A DNA stretch of 64,000 bases. Origin: Deroplatys truncata. Its lineage: Eukaryota > Arthropoda > Insecta > Mantodea > Mantidae. The notes under the pieces are model-generated. The model made no database searches, had not been told where the DNA came from, and worked only from the letters and a program-made list of their open reading frames with translations. The stretch covers positions 131,568,295 through 131,632,294 of the forward strand of contig CM060977.1 of the NCBI GenBank assembly GCA_030765065.1, written 5' to 3'. The position numbers and the translations under genes are program-made. Shown here in pieces: positions 54,755-64,000 of this stretch. Each line of letters opens with the position of its first letter. Within the stretch, counting starts at the first letter, position 1.

Positions 54755-54980
54755 TTTGTCCTGGACATACAAAGAGAATGGAATACTCCACATAGCAACC
54801 AGCTACTAAAATATTTGACTATCGCTTAAAGCCTACCAATTCCCCTTGCATCTACAAGAAAATTAGCAATAAGACTAACATCTCGATATCTCGATTAACA
54901 TGAAGCATATGGAGAATAATCGTTTGTAAAAATAGTTTGTACAAGAGTAGAGAAAGTCATGTGAGTGTAACAAATCAGAT
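54755..54980 (+). mobile_element. Partial family-A copy in tandem (right end only)
   Basis: Begins TTGTTTTGTCCTGGACATAC, an internal A-family sequence, and runs to GTGTAACAAATCAGATG. It repeats the last ~225 bp of the family directly after A9. Confidence 0.8.
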
Positions 54981-55355
54981 GTTTGTTTACGTATTTAAGG
55001 GACACAGCTGCCAACACAGTGTTACCTGTTGGAGCGAAACGAGAATCAGGTGATGACAAGCGAAAGTAGTGCTGTAGACGCGAGAAATTATGTCAAATGA
55101 CGCTAACGAGTATTACCGTTAGGGATGGTTATCTTACATAACAAGCTGAACGTCCTTGAATATATCTGCCCATCATCCTGGAGAATGTACTATCTCGTCT
55201 CACGTTCCTCATAAAGGTTACGGTGTTCCAACTATGTAGGACAATGCATTCCATGCAACTCAAGTGCTAGACCCTTCCTTGTTCATTCGAGGAATGTTGC
55301 AGCTGTTATCACGTTGGTTCACAGCAACACAACACTTCTGTTCGCGTAATTCCAG
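54981..55355. other. Unassigned spacer
   Basis: No recognised feature. Confidence 0.4.
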
Positions 55356-55697
55356 TTTTTACTTTCTCTACCGCATTTTAGAAAAAGCAGCTCCGTATGT
55401 GCGTGAACAGCGTAACTTAAAAACAGAAAAACAAAATGGATTTAAAGTGACTGCAGCAAGGGAATTTTCCAGAAAGTTTCTGCAATCCAAACAGGAAATA
55501 ATTTTAGAAATTTTTATTTTCTAAAAAATGCTCTAAAACTTTAATTAAAATGTCATATACATGAAAATTAAAATGTATATCTTGAATTTTCTGGGAATAG
55601 ACTGTGAAGTCCTTTTAATCCGGAAGGAATTTTGTATAATTCTGTGTAACAGGTAAACAATAAGAGATGGACAAAAGCTTACTACACAGGAAATGTA

Positions 55698-56901
55698 GAT
55701 CGCGAGTTCAAACCCGGGGGAGGGCGAAGGATTTTTTTCGGGTGTAAAAATCCTCAGCATGTCTTCCTTCGGAAGGTGAGGCAGTATTTTTAACACTTAA
55801 ATGATTTCAATCTAATTATATAATATATAAATTCAATAACAGCCCGCCTTAAAGCAATATGTGTATGTAACAATATATAAAAAGTGTATATTACAGTCAT
55901 TGTATATGTTTATATTATTGTATACATGTGTAATAATGTTATGTGAATGTATTACGTAATTTAATAATGTAAGAGCTGTGAGAAGTAGGTCAAAAGTTGC
56001 TAACAATGAGGTAACCTTGAGGCAAATAATGAATTTGAAAGTTTAACAATGCTACTTGTAATTCTTGGAAGCAATAATGTAATTTTTGTGACAGTTTATA
56101 AAATAGCCAATCAACAACCAGAAAAAGCTTTAGTTAAATGAAGGTATTCTATTGGACTAGGATTAGCCAATCAGAAACTAAAATGGAGCAAAATTTACAA
56201 ATTCAGAAGTCAGTTGCTTGTAGACAGCGTTCCTAACCCGACACAAGATGCGTCCTCGAGAAATTTAATACGTATTTTGTGTGAGACAAAAAATATTTAC
56301 GTGTTAAAAAGTGCAAGTAATTAATAAAAACATTTCACAGCTCTCTCTATATGTTATATAAATCGTGTCAAGCATTAATAATAGGAGTGAAGTAAAATTA
56401 TAATCTGTGTAAGCCTACATTCTTCAGTCGCACCACTCCCTGCTAAGACATTCATGTCTCTAAAAAAATAAATACTGACGCAGCCGAGGCAAACATAAAT
56501 ATATAATATTTAAAGAAACAGTCAAAATTACAAAGTTAATATTTTTTAAACATTTTTGGGGCAAAGGCCACCGGAAAGTACATTTAGGGCAAGGCTACTG
56601 GAAACTTTTTACCATATGTGCGGTTGTAACTATTTCAAGTTCGGCTCCCCAACAGTCGAAATATAATACATCTTCTCAAACTGGCTTTCCATACGTAGCA
56701 GCAACAAACCATCTTCTTCAAAGGGAAGTAAAGCCGGTGGTTCCGTGTCGTAGATTTATGGCACGTAAAACAACCTCAAGCCTGATAAAGAGGCCTCAGC
56801 AAAATTTCCGATCTTTCACGCCCAATATAGAATGGGACGCTAAGGACCACAGCAGTTAAAGAGCGTGCATAAATAAAACTCAATTTAATTTTTTTTTCCC
56901 T
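55698..56901 (+). mobile_element. SINE S8, split by C4, TSD GAAATGTA
   Basis: GAAATGTA flanks at 55690-55697 and 56902-56909. The copy is 5'-truncated to the B box (GCGAGTTCAAACCCGGG). Its two halves, ...CTTCCTTCGGAAGG and GGAAGTAAAGCCGGTGG..., join exactly to the S consensus when C4 and one AAGG are removed. Confidence 0.8.
55777..56720 (+). mobile_element. C4: solo-LTR-like repeat, TSD AAGG
   Basis: Begins TGAGGCAGTATTTTTAAC and ends CCATCTTCTTCA. Flanked by AAGG at 55773-55776 and 56721-56724. It is 944 bp long, and its exact removal restores the SINE, so these are the best-defined ends of the C family. TG/CA termini, a 4-bp duplication, an AATAAA-like signal and no coding region fit a solo LTR. 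The superfamily (Gypsy, BEL or other) cannot be settled without an internal region. Confidence 0.78.
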
Positions 56902-57007
56902 GAAATGTATATCTTTAAAACACACAGTTTATTACAAATACATTGTTGTACATCAGCAATTTCTGAGATATCGTTGTTATTGGTTTGAATTTTTCAATGC
57001 TTTGTCA

Positions 57008-57874
57008 TTTTTACTTTCTCTACTACGTATAGTAAGTAGGGGAAGTATTGCATTCCACCCAAAAATTCGATACCGAGATTTCACCGGAAATACATGTTTT
57101 GAGACCCACTGAATCCAAAAAAAGCATTTTTGGAAACATGTCCGTGTGTGTGTGTGTGTGTGTCTGTGTGTGTGTGTCTGTGAACAGCATAACTCAAAAA
57201 CGAACAGCCGGATAAACACCAAACTTGGTATTTAGGTTCAGTATCTTCCAGAGATGCGACACGAAGGTTTTCAAGAAAATCCCCCCACCCCAGACTACCC
57301 TTTACATGGAACATTTTTCGAAAATTTTAATTTTCTCAAAAATGGCTCTAACGATTTTGATGAAAATATCATATGTTTAAGATAATGTCATGAGAAATGA
57401 AATGTATATCTCGAATTTTCTGGGAATGTCTCCAAAAGTATTCTTCATTGTGAACGACTTTTGCATAACTGGTAAACCGTAAGAGATAGACAGAATTTTA
57501 CTACACAAAAAATTTAGATCGCGTTAAAATACACAACTTATGTCATATACATTTCTTTTGTTGAGTGAACCGTTTTCGAGATATTGCTTGTTATTTCCTT
57601 AAATATTTCAATACTTATACTTTTTCTCAAATTCGTTATTCATTTTTTTTATGTCCTGGACATGCAAACAGAATGAAATGCACCACATAGCAACCAGCGT
57701 TAAAATATTTGACTATCGCTTATAACCTACCATATTCCCCTTGCATCTACAAGAAAATTACCAATAAGATTGACATCTCGATATCTCGATTAACTTGAAG
57801 CATATGGAGAATAGGCGTTTGTAAAAATAGATTGTAAAAGAGTAGAGAAAGTCATGTGAGTGTAACACATCAGA
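57008..57874 (+). mobile_element. Family-A repeat A11, nested in B4
   Basis: Starts TTTTTACTTTCTCTACTACG and ends AGTGTAACACATCAGA. The GT tract spans about 57143-57180. It sits in the T run of B4 between CTTTGTCAT and AAAGTGCTG; other B copies read CATTCTTTTAAAG there. No duplicated target besides T residues. Confidence 0.83.
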
Positions 57875-58166
57875 TTTTTTTTAAAGTGCTGTTACTATTA
57901 GCTTGTTTCTCGCGATGTTATAGAAAGAGTATGGCATTTCAAAGTCAGCACATGGCGAGCGGCTGTTAAACATCAGACTATCGATTGGGTTTCTCCATCC
58001 TCCTGGTACCTGTAACGAAATGTATAATGAAACTATTTCTGTAAAAGTTTGTTTCGGTTAACATGAGGTAGATAGAAAAATAAATTTTCGTAACAATAGT
58101 TTATGTAAGTTATATAGAAATAAACGAAAGCGTGTAGAGAAATTCATGTCATGGTAACACATTAGA

Positions 58167-58618
58167 TCTTTTTATGTTAATAGCAGAACTCGCAGCTCTG
58201 CATATTCGGTTAACAAGCGAGCTGTTTGTTTCTCTCCCTATCTTTCTCTCCATGGGCAACGTTTTCATTTGATGCTCCCAAGGTCGATAATAAAACCTGC
58301 ATACAGTTTTGGTAACCGCTGAAATAAAAGCTCTTTTTACTCGTATACTAAACACTGCTTCTATGAAAAGTTTGCATACACTAGAACTGTGGTACCTTCT
58401 TGCTAAAAAGCATCTTTCAGGAGGAAAATACAAAATAGCGAGCGTAGTTTCAACTTTTGCTTTATGAGCCCTTATGATTTCTGCCTTTTGGAAAAAAATA
58501 CTGCAATGCAGTTGGCGGAATCTATTTAAAAGAAATACACAGATTATGATTTATTTATTACATTAATGTTTGTGTGATGCTGCTCTGGACCATTTGTGCC
58601 TACTTCTTATAATCTAGA
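58167..58618. other. Unassigned spacer
   Basis: No recognised feature. Confidence 0.4.
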
Positions 58619-60150
58619 GATGGACAATTCCCCATTTTATTCCTTTGTTTAGAATCTTAGGCTTTATATATTATTCATGCATACTGGAGCAAAATATACT
58701 AGTTTTATAGCGCCCATAATTGCCTATTTTCAGTGTGCCTTTTTGTAGCTTAAAGGCCTATTTTGGCCTTTTTTTATAATCTTTATCAAAGCATTTGTCT
58801 ATCCTTATTCCATTATTTTGGTTATTGGCGGTTTACTTGTTAATATTATTTATTAATGTGATGTTAGTCTTAATATGTTGTTGTTGTTGTTCACCAATGG
58901 CACTGGGGATTAATTGAACTGCATTATTTTCCCTCTGGCTTCCCAATATAGTCTGTAAGTTATCACTTTTAAGGCCTTTGCATTTGGCGAGATGTTGTTT
59001 GTTCAGGATGACATCTTCACAGAGAGGCACTTGGGTATAGGTAGGCATCGTATCTTGTAGCGGTGTTCTGCGAGGTAATCGCGGCCAGTTGCCATCCTAA
59101 ATAAGGCCACTGCAGTTTTCCTTGGCATTTTTGTATATGAACTCTATGTTTAGTATTCTTATAATCGTTATCTTTTAATTTATCTTCATCAAGTCTCTGC
59201 TGTCTTTTGAAATGTTTAATGTTATTTAATTGTTTATTTATTTCTATTTGTTCTACTGGTTTTATTTGTTGTATTGCACCTTTCTTTGCTAATTGATCCG
59301 CATATGCATTGCCCAAAAGCCGATACGAGCTGGAATCCATTGTAGAGTAACATGATTTCTAGTTTCTTTTGGGGGGAACTACGTAGTCCGCCTCCACGTG
59401 GTGTTCCCTGGGTAACCTAAATGGACTACAACAAAGACATGCTTCCCAAGCCAAAAAAAAGTTAGCCTTAGTATTGCAGTTAATATTTCGCGCTCTGAGC
59501 CAAAAAGCCATTTTTGACAACTTGCCTGAGGAATTTGGTAACACTGACATTCCTTTCCTAACGTCAGTGTTTCATGGGGCACTATAATATTGACTACCTG
59601 GCAATATAAAGCGTATGGTAAATGACCAACTACAAAAAGCTATTGGTTTGCGACTGGAACATCGATCATTTTAGTACTAACGCATCGCTTTGTTCATTAA
59701 TAGGATGGATTTATTATTTTCTACTTCCTACGAGGGTGAAAACATACTCCTCGCCTAAAAACACTAGACTTATTTCATTGCAAACGCAACTACAGTCTGT
59801 TTAACAATAACGCCAACAGACTCAATAATAAATATATAGGAGTGCAAATCTTAGTCAAGAGAGAAATTACTTAAAAACTGATAATAGTTTTTGCCTTAAA
59901 AACTACACAGTAACTCGAGAGTACATATGTAAAGAAATAATGCATACAGTTTATATTCCATTGCGAGCAAGCAGAATGTAGTAAATTTAATATACGGCAT
60001 TTGGCTATTTGATATTCCTAAACTGTTCTGCCATGTCACAATGTGTTTTAAGTAGTAAAATAATAAATGCTATATTGTGCCTGTTTTGTATTTGCTTTAG
60101 TGCTTATTTGCCTGCCTATTTTAACTTTCGTGCCTATGACGCCGAGCTCT
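58619..60150. mobile_element. Possible hAT-like element bounds around a LINE relic
   Basis: CTAGAGATGGACAATTCC at 58613-58632 and the inverted TAGAGCTCGGCGTCATAG near 60137-60153 resemble hAT ends. The flanks CTTATAAT and CTTATCTA agree at 6 of 8 positions. Subterminal GCCTATTTT motifs occur near both ends. No transposase was found and the pairing is weak. Confidence 0.25.
58870..59345 (-). pseudogene. LINE RNase H domain relic
   Basis: The minus strand reads SYRLLGNAYADQLAKKGAIQ, matching the last RNase H motif (GN..AD.LAK.G). After a frameshift near 59050 it gives TYTQVPLCEDVILNKQHLAKCKGL, the C..C...H...C tail of LINE ORF2 proteins with one Cys lost. The intervening QRLDEDKLKDNDYK stretch is a normal-length linker. 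No RT domain is attached. Confidence 0.65.
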
Positions 60151-60170
60151 ACTTATCTATTATGCATTCA
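59360..60170. other. Unassigned region
   Basis: No recognised feature apart from the possible hAT bounds noted for 58619-60150. Confidence 0.35.
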
Positions 60171-60189
60171 TAACGACATTGTAGTCGTT

Positions 60190-60430
60190 CTCCAAAGGAT
60201 TTTTTTCGGGCGTAAAAATCCTTAGCATGGCTTCCTTCGGAAGGGAAGTAAAGCCGGCGTTCCCGTGTCGTAGACTTATGGCACGTAAAAGAACCTCAAG
60301 TCTGATAGAGGCCTCTGAGCAAAATTTCCGATCTTTTACACCCAATATAGAATGGGACGCTAAGAACCACGGTAGTTAAAGAGCGTCCATAAACAAACAA
60401 ACAAACAAACAAACAAACAAACAAACAAAT
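60190..60430 (+). mobile_element. SINE S9, head missing, with (AAAC)n tail
   Basis: It covers GGATTTTTTTCGGGCGTAAA through GAGCGTCCATAAAC and then about 9 units of AAAC at 60388-60428 instead of the usual AATTTAATTT tail. The tRNA-like head is absent. Confidence 0.78.
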
Positions 60431-60688
60431 TAAAAATTAGAACTACATTGTGTCGCATTATAACCGAAAACGACAAAATATGTAGAATAAATCAAACATT
60501 ATCTGTTTGAAAAAAGAACAACTGAAATATGTGCGTTTTCTAAAATATAAAAAGTTTGTTCCAAACTCAAAGTAACGTGGATTAACTACTGGATACACAC
60601 ATCCTCCAGTAAAGTTTATGATAGTGTGGCTTGTGTGTGTGTGTGTGTGCATTGTCACGTCGAACACATTGTTTTGTAGTGATGACAT

Positions 60689-61165
60689 TGTTGGTTATAA
60701 TTATTTCGGCTGAGGCTTTGAGTTTCGTCCGACGTGATATTTCTCCCCACCCTTTGGCCAGGGGTGCAGAGAGGAAAGGGAGGGAAGTTACTAGTTTTTC
60801 TTTGTCTGGGTGCGTGGCGTCAGTCTGTTGCCAGAGTCGGAGAGTGCCTCCTCAGGGCGAATGTTGTGTATGGTAGCGTTCGTGTTTCGTGTAAGTGTGA
60901 AACATCTCCCTCCAATGTCTGTTCTTTAATCTTTTTGTGAACGATGTAAAGGCATCAAGTTTAATATTTAATAAACCACAGGTAATGTGAAATATAAAAA
61001 CTCATGTATTTTTGTGATAATTGTCCCATGCCTGCTCTAAAATGTGCAACTAAGATGCTGGTCCTCTCGTTGCCGCTGAAGCTACCTCTCCTAATGTTTA
61101 TGCTGGGGTATCTAAATTTAATATTTTAGCTGCAAAATCTTTTGGCCTTACCCCGGTATACAACA
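60689..61165 (+). mobile_element. J2: LTR-like repeat (477 bp)
   Basis: Begins TGTTGGTTATAATTATTTC and ends GGTATACAACA, the TGTTG/CAACA inverted ends common in LTRs. AATAAA lies near 60970 and the interior is non-coding. J1 (9082-9545) is an inverted, diverged copy. A target duplication was not found, and no matching LTR with an internal region is present. Confidence 0.5.
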
Positions 61166-61199
61166 TCACATCCACAATCATCTTGTCCCATACAATAAG

Positions 61200-61492
61200 T
61201 TACAAAGAAGAGATCAAGTTAAAATATCAAGATTAAGAATAGGCGACACAAAACCAACACATTTCTACTTAATGTTAAAAGAAGAACCACCCTACTGCGA
61301 TTTTTGTATAATGTCGCAGTTAAACATTCATATTTCTTTTTCCAAAATAGTTATCCTAGTATTAAGTTCAAAATTCCAGATAATATTTCCTTAGCCCTCA
61401 CAGATATGAACAGTCTAGCTCATACATTATTGCACATAAAAGAAATCTCCAACCCATATATGATAAGATATGACTTCAATAGAGTTCGTTAA
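61200..61492 (+). pseudogene. LINE ORF2 C-terminal tail (jockey-like)
   Basis: The plus strand reads RRDQVKISRLRIGDTKPTHF, then LKEEPPYCDFC. After a frameshift near 61305 it gives NVAVKHSYFFFQNSY and KFKIPDNISLALTDMNSLAH to a stop at 61490. It is the same segment as 11812-12180 but from a diverged element. No upstream RT is adjacent. Confidence 0.7.
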
Positions 61493-62076
61493 ATTGTTAA
61501 TTTCAGGCACACATTATAAATTTATAATGATAGTTTTCAATGTATTACAATGCGTAGTATAATGTAATTTTTAGTGTGCTCATTGTATTCTTAATGTAAA
61601 ACTTCTCAGGAATAATGCTCATGGATACTGTAATTTTTGTGGATATCCTAATGTATCAGTAGATTATTCCTTAAATATGATTGACCACATTAATACGAGG
61701 TCGCTATAAGACCTAGAACTTATGCGATCACAAGAGAGTTGTAGATACCAAACAATAAAATTGTTGTTAACATCGAAACTTTCCAAGCACGTTATCCTGA
61801 TAAGTTTTTGTTGTCTAAAGTTTTCATAAAGGTCACTTAAGCTAGTTATTTCAATTTCTCGACTCCATATCCAGTGTAATCTACTCCTTGGCTAAAGTAA
61901 TTTAGAAGCCTTATGAAATACAGGCTCATTATAACGGATGGAGGAAAAGTAAAGCTTCTTTATGTTTCACTAAAATGACATACAGAAACAAAAGTGGTAT
62001 GAACTGATAGCAGAGGTTCACGAGTTCGTTTGTCTATGTTTTGAAGTAGGTTGTTTGCACCACGCTTGGGGCAATT
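61493..62076. other. Unassigned spacer
   Basis: No recognised feature. Confidence 0.4.
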
Positions 62077-63036
62077 TGAAGAAGTTTTGTTGCTGCTAGT
62101 ATGGAAAGCCAATTTGAAATAGGAGTTGTATTGTAGTTCAACTGTTGGGGAGCCGAACTTGAAGTAGTTGCAACCGCACGTATAGTACCCGGTAGCCTTC
62201 GTCCCAAATTTAAAAATATTAACTTTGTAATTTTGACTGTTTCTTTAAATATTACATATTTATGTTTGCCTCGGCTGCGTCAGTATTATTGATAGAGACA
62301 TGGATTTCTTTGCAGGGGTAGTGCGGCTAAGAATGTAGGCTTACATAGATTATAATTTTTACTTCACTACATTTATTAATCCTTGACACAATTTAAATAA
62401 CACTTCACTGATATAGAGTTGTGAGATTCTTTTATTAATTACTTGCACTTTTTAACACGTAAACTATTTTCGTCTCACACGAATACGTATTAAATTTCTC
62501 GAGGACGCATCTCGGGTCCGGTTAGGAACTGTCTATAACCAACGCGTCTAGGAGCGCTGTCTACAAGCAACTCGTCCAGCTATGAGCGCTGTCTATAAGC
62601 AACTGAACTCTAAATTTGTAAATTTTGCTATATTTCAGTTTCTGATTGACTAATTCTAGTCCAATAGAATACCTTTATTTAACTAAAGCTTTTTCTGTTT
62701 GTTGATTGGCTATTTTATAAACTGTCACAAAAATTACATTATTACTTCCAAGAATCACAAGTAGTATTAAACTTTTCAAATTCATTGTTGCCTCAAGGTT
62801 ACCTCATTGTTAGCAACTTTTGACCTATTTCTCACAGCTCCTACATTATTAAATTACGTAATACATTCAGATATCATTGTTACACATGTATTCAATAATA
62901 TAAACATATACAATGACTGCAATATACACTTTTTATATATTGTTACATACACACATTGCTTTAAGGCGGGCTGTTATTGAATTTATATATTATATAATTA
63001 GACTGAAATCATTTAAGTGTTAAAAATACTGCCTCA
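62077..63036 (-). mobile_element. C5: solo-LTR-like repeat, inverted
   Basis: On the minus strand it begins TGAGGCAGTATTTTTAAC (from 63036) and ends ...AAAACTTCTTCA at 62077. It aligns with C4 over its whole length and shares the GGGGAGCCGAACTTGAAGTA block near the end (plus strand, 62143-62165). A 4-bp duplication is not clear at these ends; using an end 12 bp further in would give GTTT on both sides. Confidence 0.7.
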
Positions 63037-63044
63037 GTTTGTAC

Positions 63045-63475
63045 CTTAGTAAAAGCCGTTAGAGGCGAACGCCAGGACGTTGGATCGCCACACCAGGAAT
63101 CAGGATTTGGCAATGCTGGTCTGGTCTCCGAGATCAACAGATCTAACATCCGGCGACTTCTTTTTGTGGGGGTTTGTGAAGGATGCCGTGTATGTTCCCC
63201 CATACAGGATCTGGATGAGTTGAAGTAAAGCATCTCCGATGCAGTGGAGCTGATAATAACTGAGGACATGTTGAGAAGCATCTGGCAAGAAATGATGTAG
63301 GTATAGTTTAGACATCTTTGATGTCACCCTGTTGCTCATATCTAACACTTGTAACGTAATGTCCACGCGAACTTAAGAATTTCTTGTATCATATCATACC
63401 ATTTTGTTTCTATATGTAATTTCAGTGAAAAATAAATAAGCTTTACTTCTGCACCAACTTTTTAATCACTCTGCA
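63045..63475 (+). pseudogene. Mariner-superfamily transposase C-terminus (DUF4817 type)
   Basis: In changing frames the plus strand gives GRRLLFVGVCEG-like remains of the DFFLWG block, then PIQDLDELK and ISDAVELIITEDMLRSIWQE to about 63300. The order PIQDL.EL..RI..AV..I...ML..VWQE is the normal end of these transposases. Several stops. A terminal repeat may lie near 63455-63475 (CAACTTTTTAATCACTCTGC). C5 interrupts or abuts its left side. Confidence 0.55.
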
Positions 63476-63479
63476 TTGC

Positions 63480-64000
63480 CTAAGAAGGATCCAACTATGC
63501 TGAGTATCAAGTTTTATTTCAATCGGTTCACTCATTTTTTAGTTACGACTTTATAGGGACGCATACACACGCGCGCGGGCGTGAAACCAATACTAATTTT
63601 GGTATATACCCATTCATTCACATTGGGTTTATTTAGGGCCTGAGTTATTTTTCATGCGCCCATTTTAATGCGTCCACTCAAGAGTGAAATTTACTGCGTA
63701 TCGAGTAGATTGGAGTGAGGCAACGCATTGGGGTGTTGTTTACCTGTGAGGCCGTGTACAATCCGCTAGCCTGTACTATTTACAGTATCAAATAAGGCAG
63801 AGCGTTGGCGTCTTTGTTTACATCAACAGTACTGTATTTACGGATCTCCATAGTACGGTTGCCCATACATTGCTTGCTAACTTTTCCCCGAACCCTTAGC
63901 CTGCTGATGATGTATGAAATTGGTAACTGGGAAAGGAAACGTTCCAGACCTCGTCATTTGACAGTTATGAAGAGTGAAGAAAACCAGAAAGAAACCTCCG
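63480..64000. other. Unassigned spacer
   Basis: No recognised feature; a GC-rich CACACGCGCGCGGGCGTG patch near 63566-63583. Confidence 0.4.

Larger units (their letters stand above)
55356..58166 (+). mobile_element. Family-B repeat B4, host of SINE S8, LTR-like C4 and repeat A11
   Basis: B segments lie at 55356-55697, 56902-57007 and 57875-58166. They keep the family order: TTTTTACTTTCTCTACCGC start, ACTTCCTTTAAGGAC-type blocks, ATGTATATCTTTAAAACACA, TTTTTCAATGCTTTGTCATT, then TCTCGCGATGTTATAGAAAG and a right end GTCATGGTAACACATTAGA. The insertions account for about 2.07 kb of its 2.81 kb. Confidence 0.75.

Noticed and set aside
58619-60150. A firm hAT transposon
   Set aside because: The ends match only in a few bases and the 8-bp flanks agree at 6 positions; left as a low-confidence entry.

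Overview
This window looks like intergenic or intronic DNA from a large, repeat-rich eukaryotic genome, most likely an insect. The evidence is the transposon mix: Tc1/mariner (including relics of the arthropod-type transposase with a DUF4817-like N-terminal domain), pogo/Tigger, PIF/Harbinger, hAT MITEs, jockey-like LINE fragments, several tRNA-headed SINEs and solo-LTR-like repeats. A cockroach or termite is possible, but the sequence alone does not prove it. I found no credible host protein-coding exon, no true tRNA or rRNA gene and no prokaryotic feature. Most open reading frames are shadows of repeats.

Layout. 1-2518: degenerate mariner-superfamily transposon on the minus strand, split by a TA-flanked element (D1). 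2652-3102: SINE E1. 3670-5600: family-B repeat interrupted by a cytosine-poor insert (P). 6025-7361: second D element. 8881-12240: microsatellite, LTR-like J1, SINE F1 and a LINE RNase H tail. 12480-15290: jockey-like LINE interrupted by SINE S1 and LTR-like C1. 15349-18998: repeat A1, SINE E2, and a tandem array carrying a hAT MITE with its empty site alongside. 19052-22418: Tigger/pogo relic loaded with nested insertions. 22782-26228: MITE, SINEs and a second Tigger relic. 26676-31277: A and B repeats, a mariner-type element split by A4, and a dead Tc1 copy. 32154-33709: Harbinger relic and a deleted mariner-type element. 34467-38866: B1 split by A6, the only near-intact transposase gene (Tc1-like, 36992-38089), and a hAT MITE. 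39040-48715: A, B, C, SINE and LINE fragments. 49818-58166: two heavily nested family-B copies around a third Tigger relic. 58619-64000: LINE tails, SINE S9, LTR-like J2 and C5, and a last mariner-type relic.

The dominant families, A (about 0.85-0.95 kb) and B (about 1.1 kb before insertions), have asymmetric subterminal inverted repeats, a microsatellite at a fixed internal position, a terminal hairpin whose paired bases co-vary between A and B, and insertion into T runs with no clear target duplication. These are features reported for non-autonomous Helentron (rolling-circle) elements such as DINE-1/HINE. Nesting gives a relative history: B and the mariner-type, Tigger and LINE relics are old. 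SINE S, LTR-like C, family A and the deleted mariner are younger.
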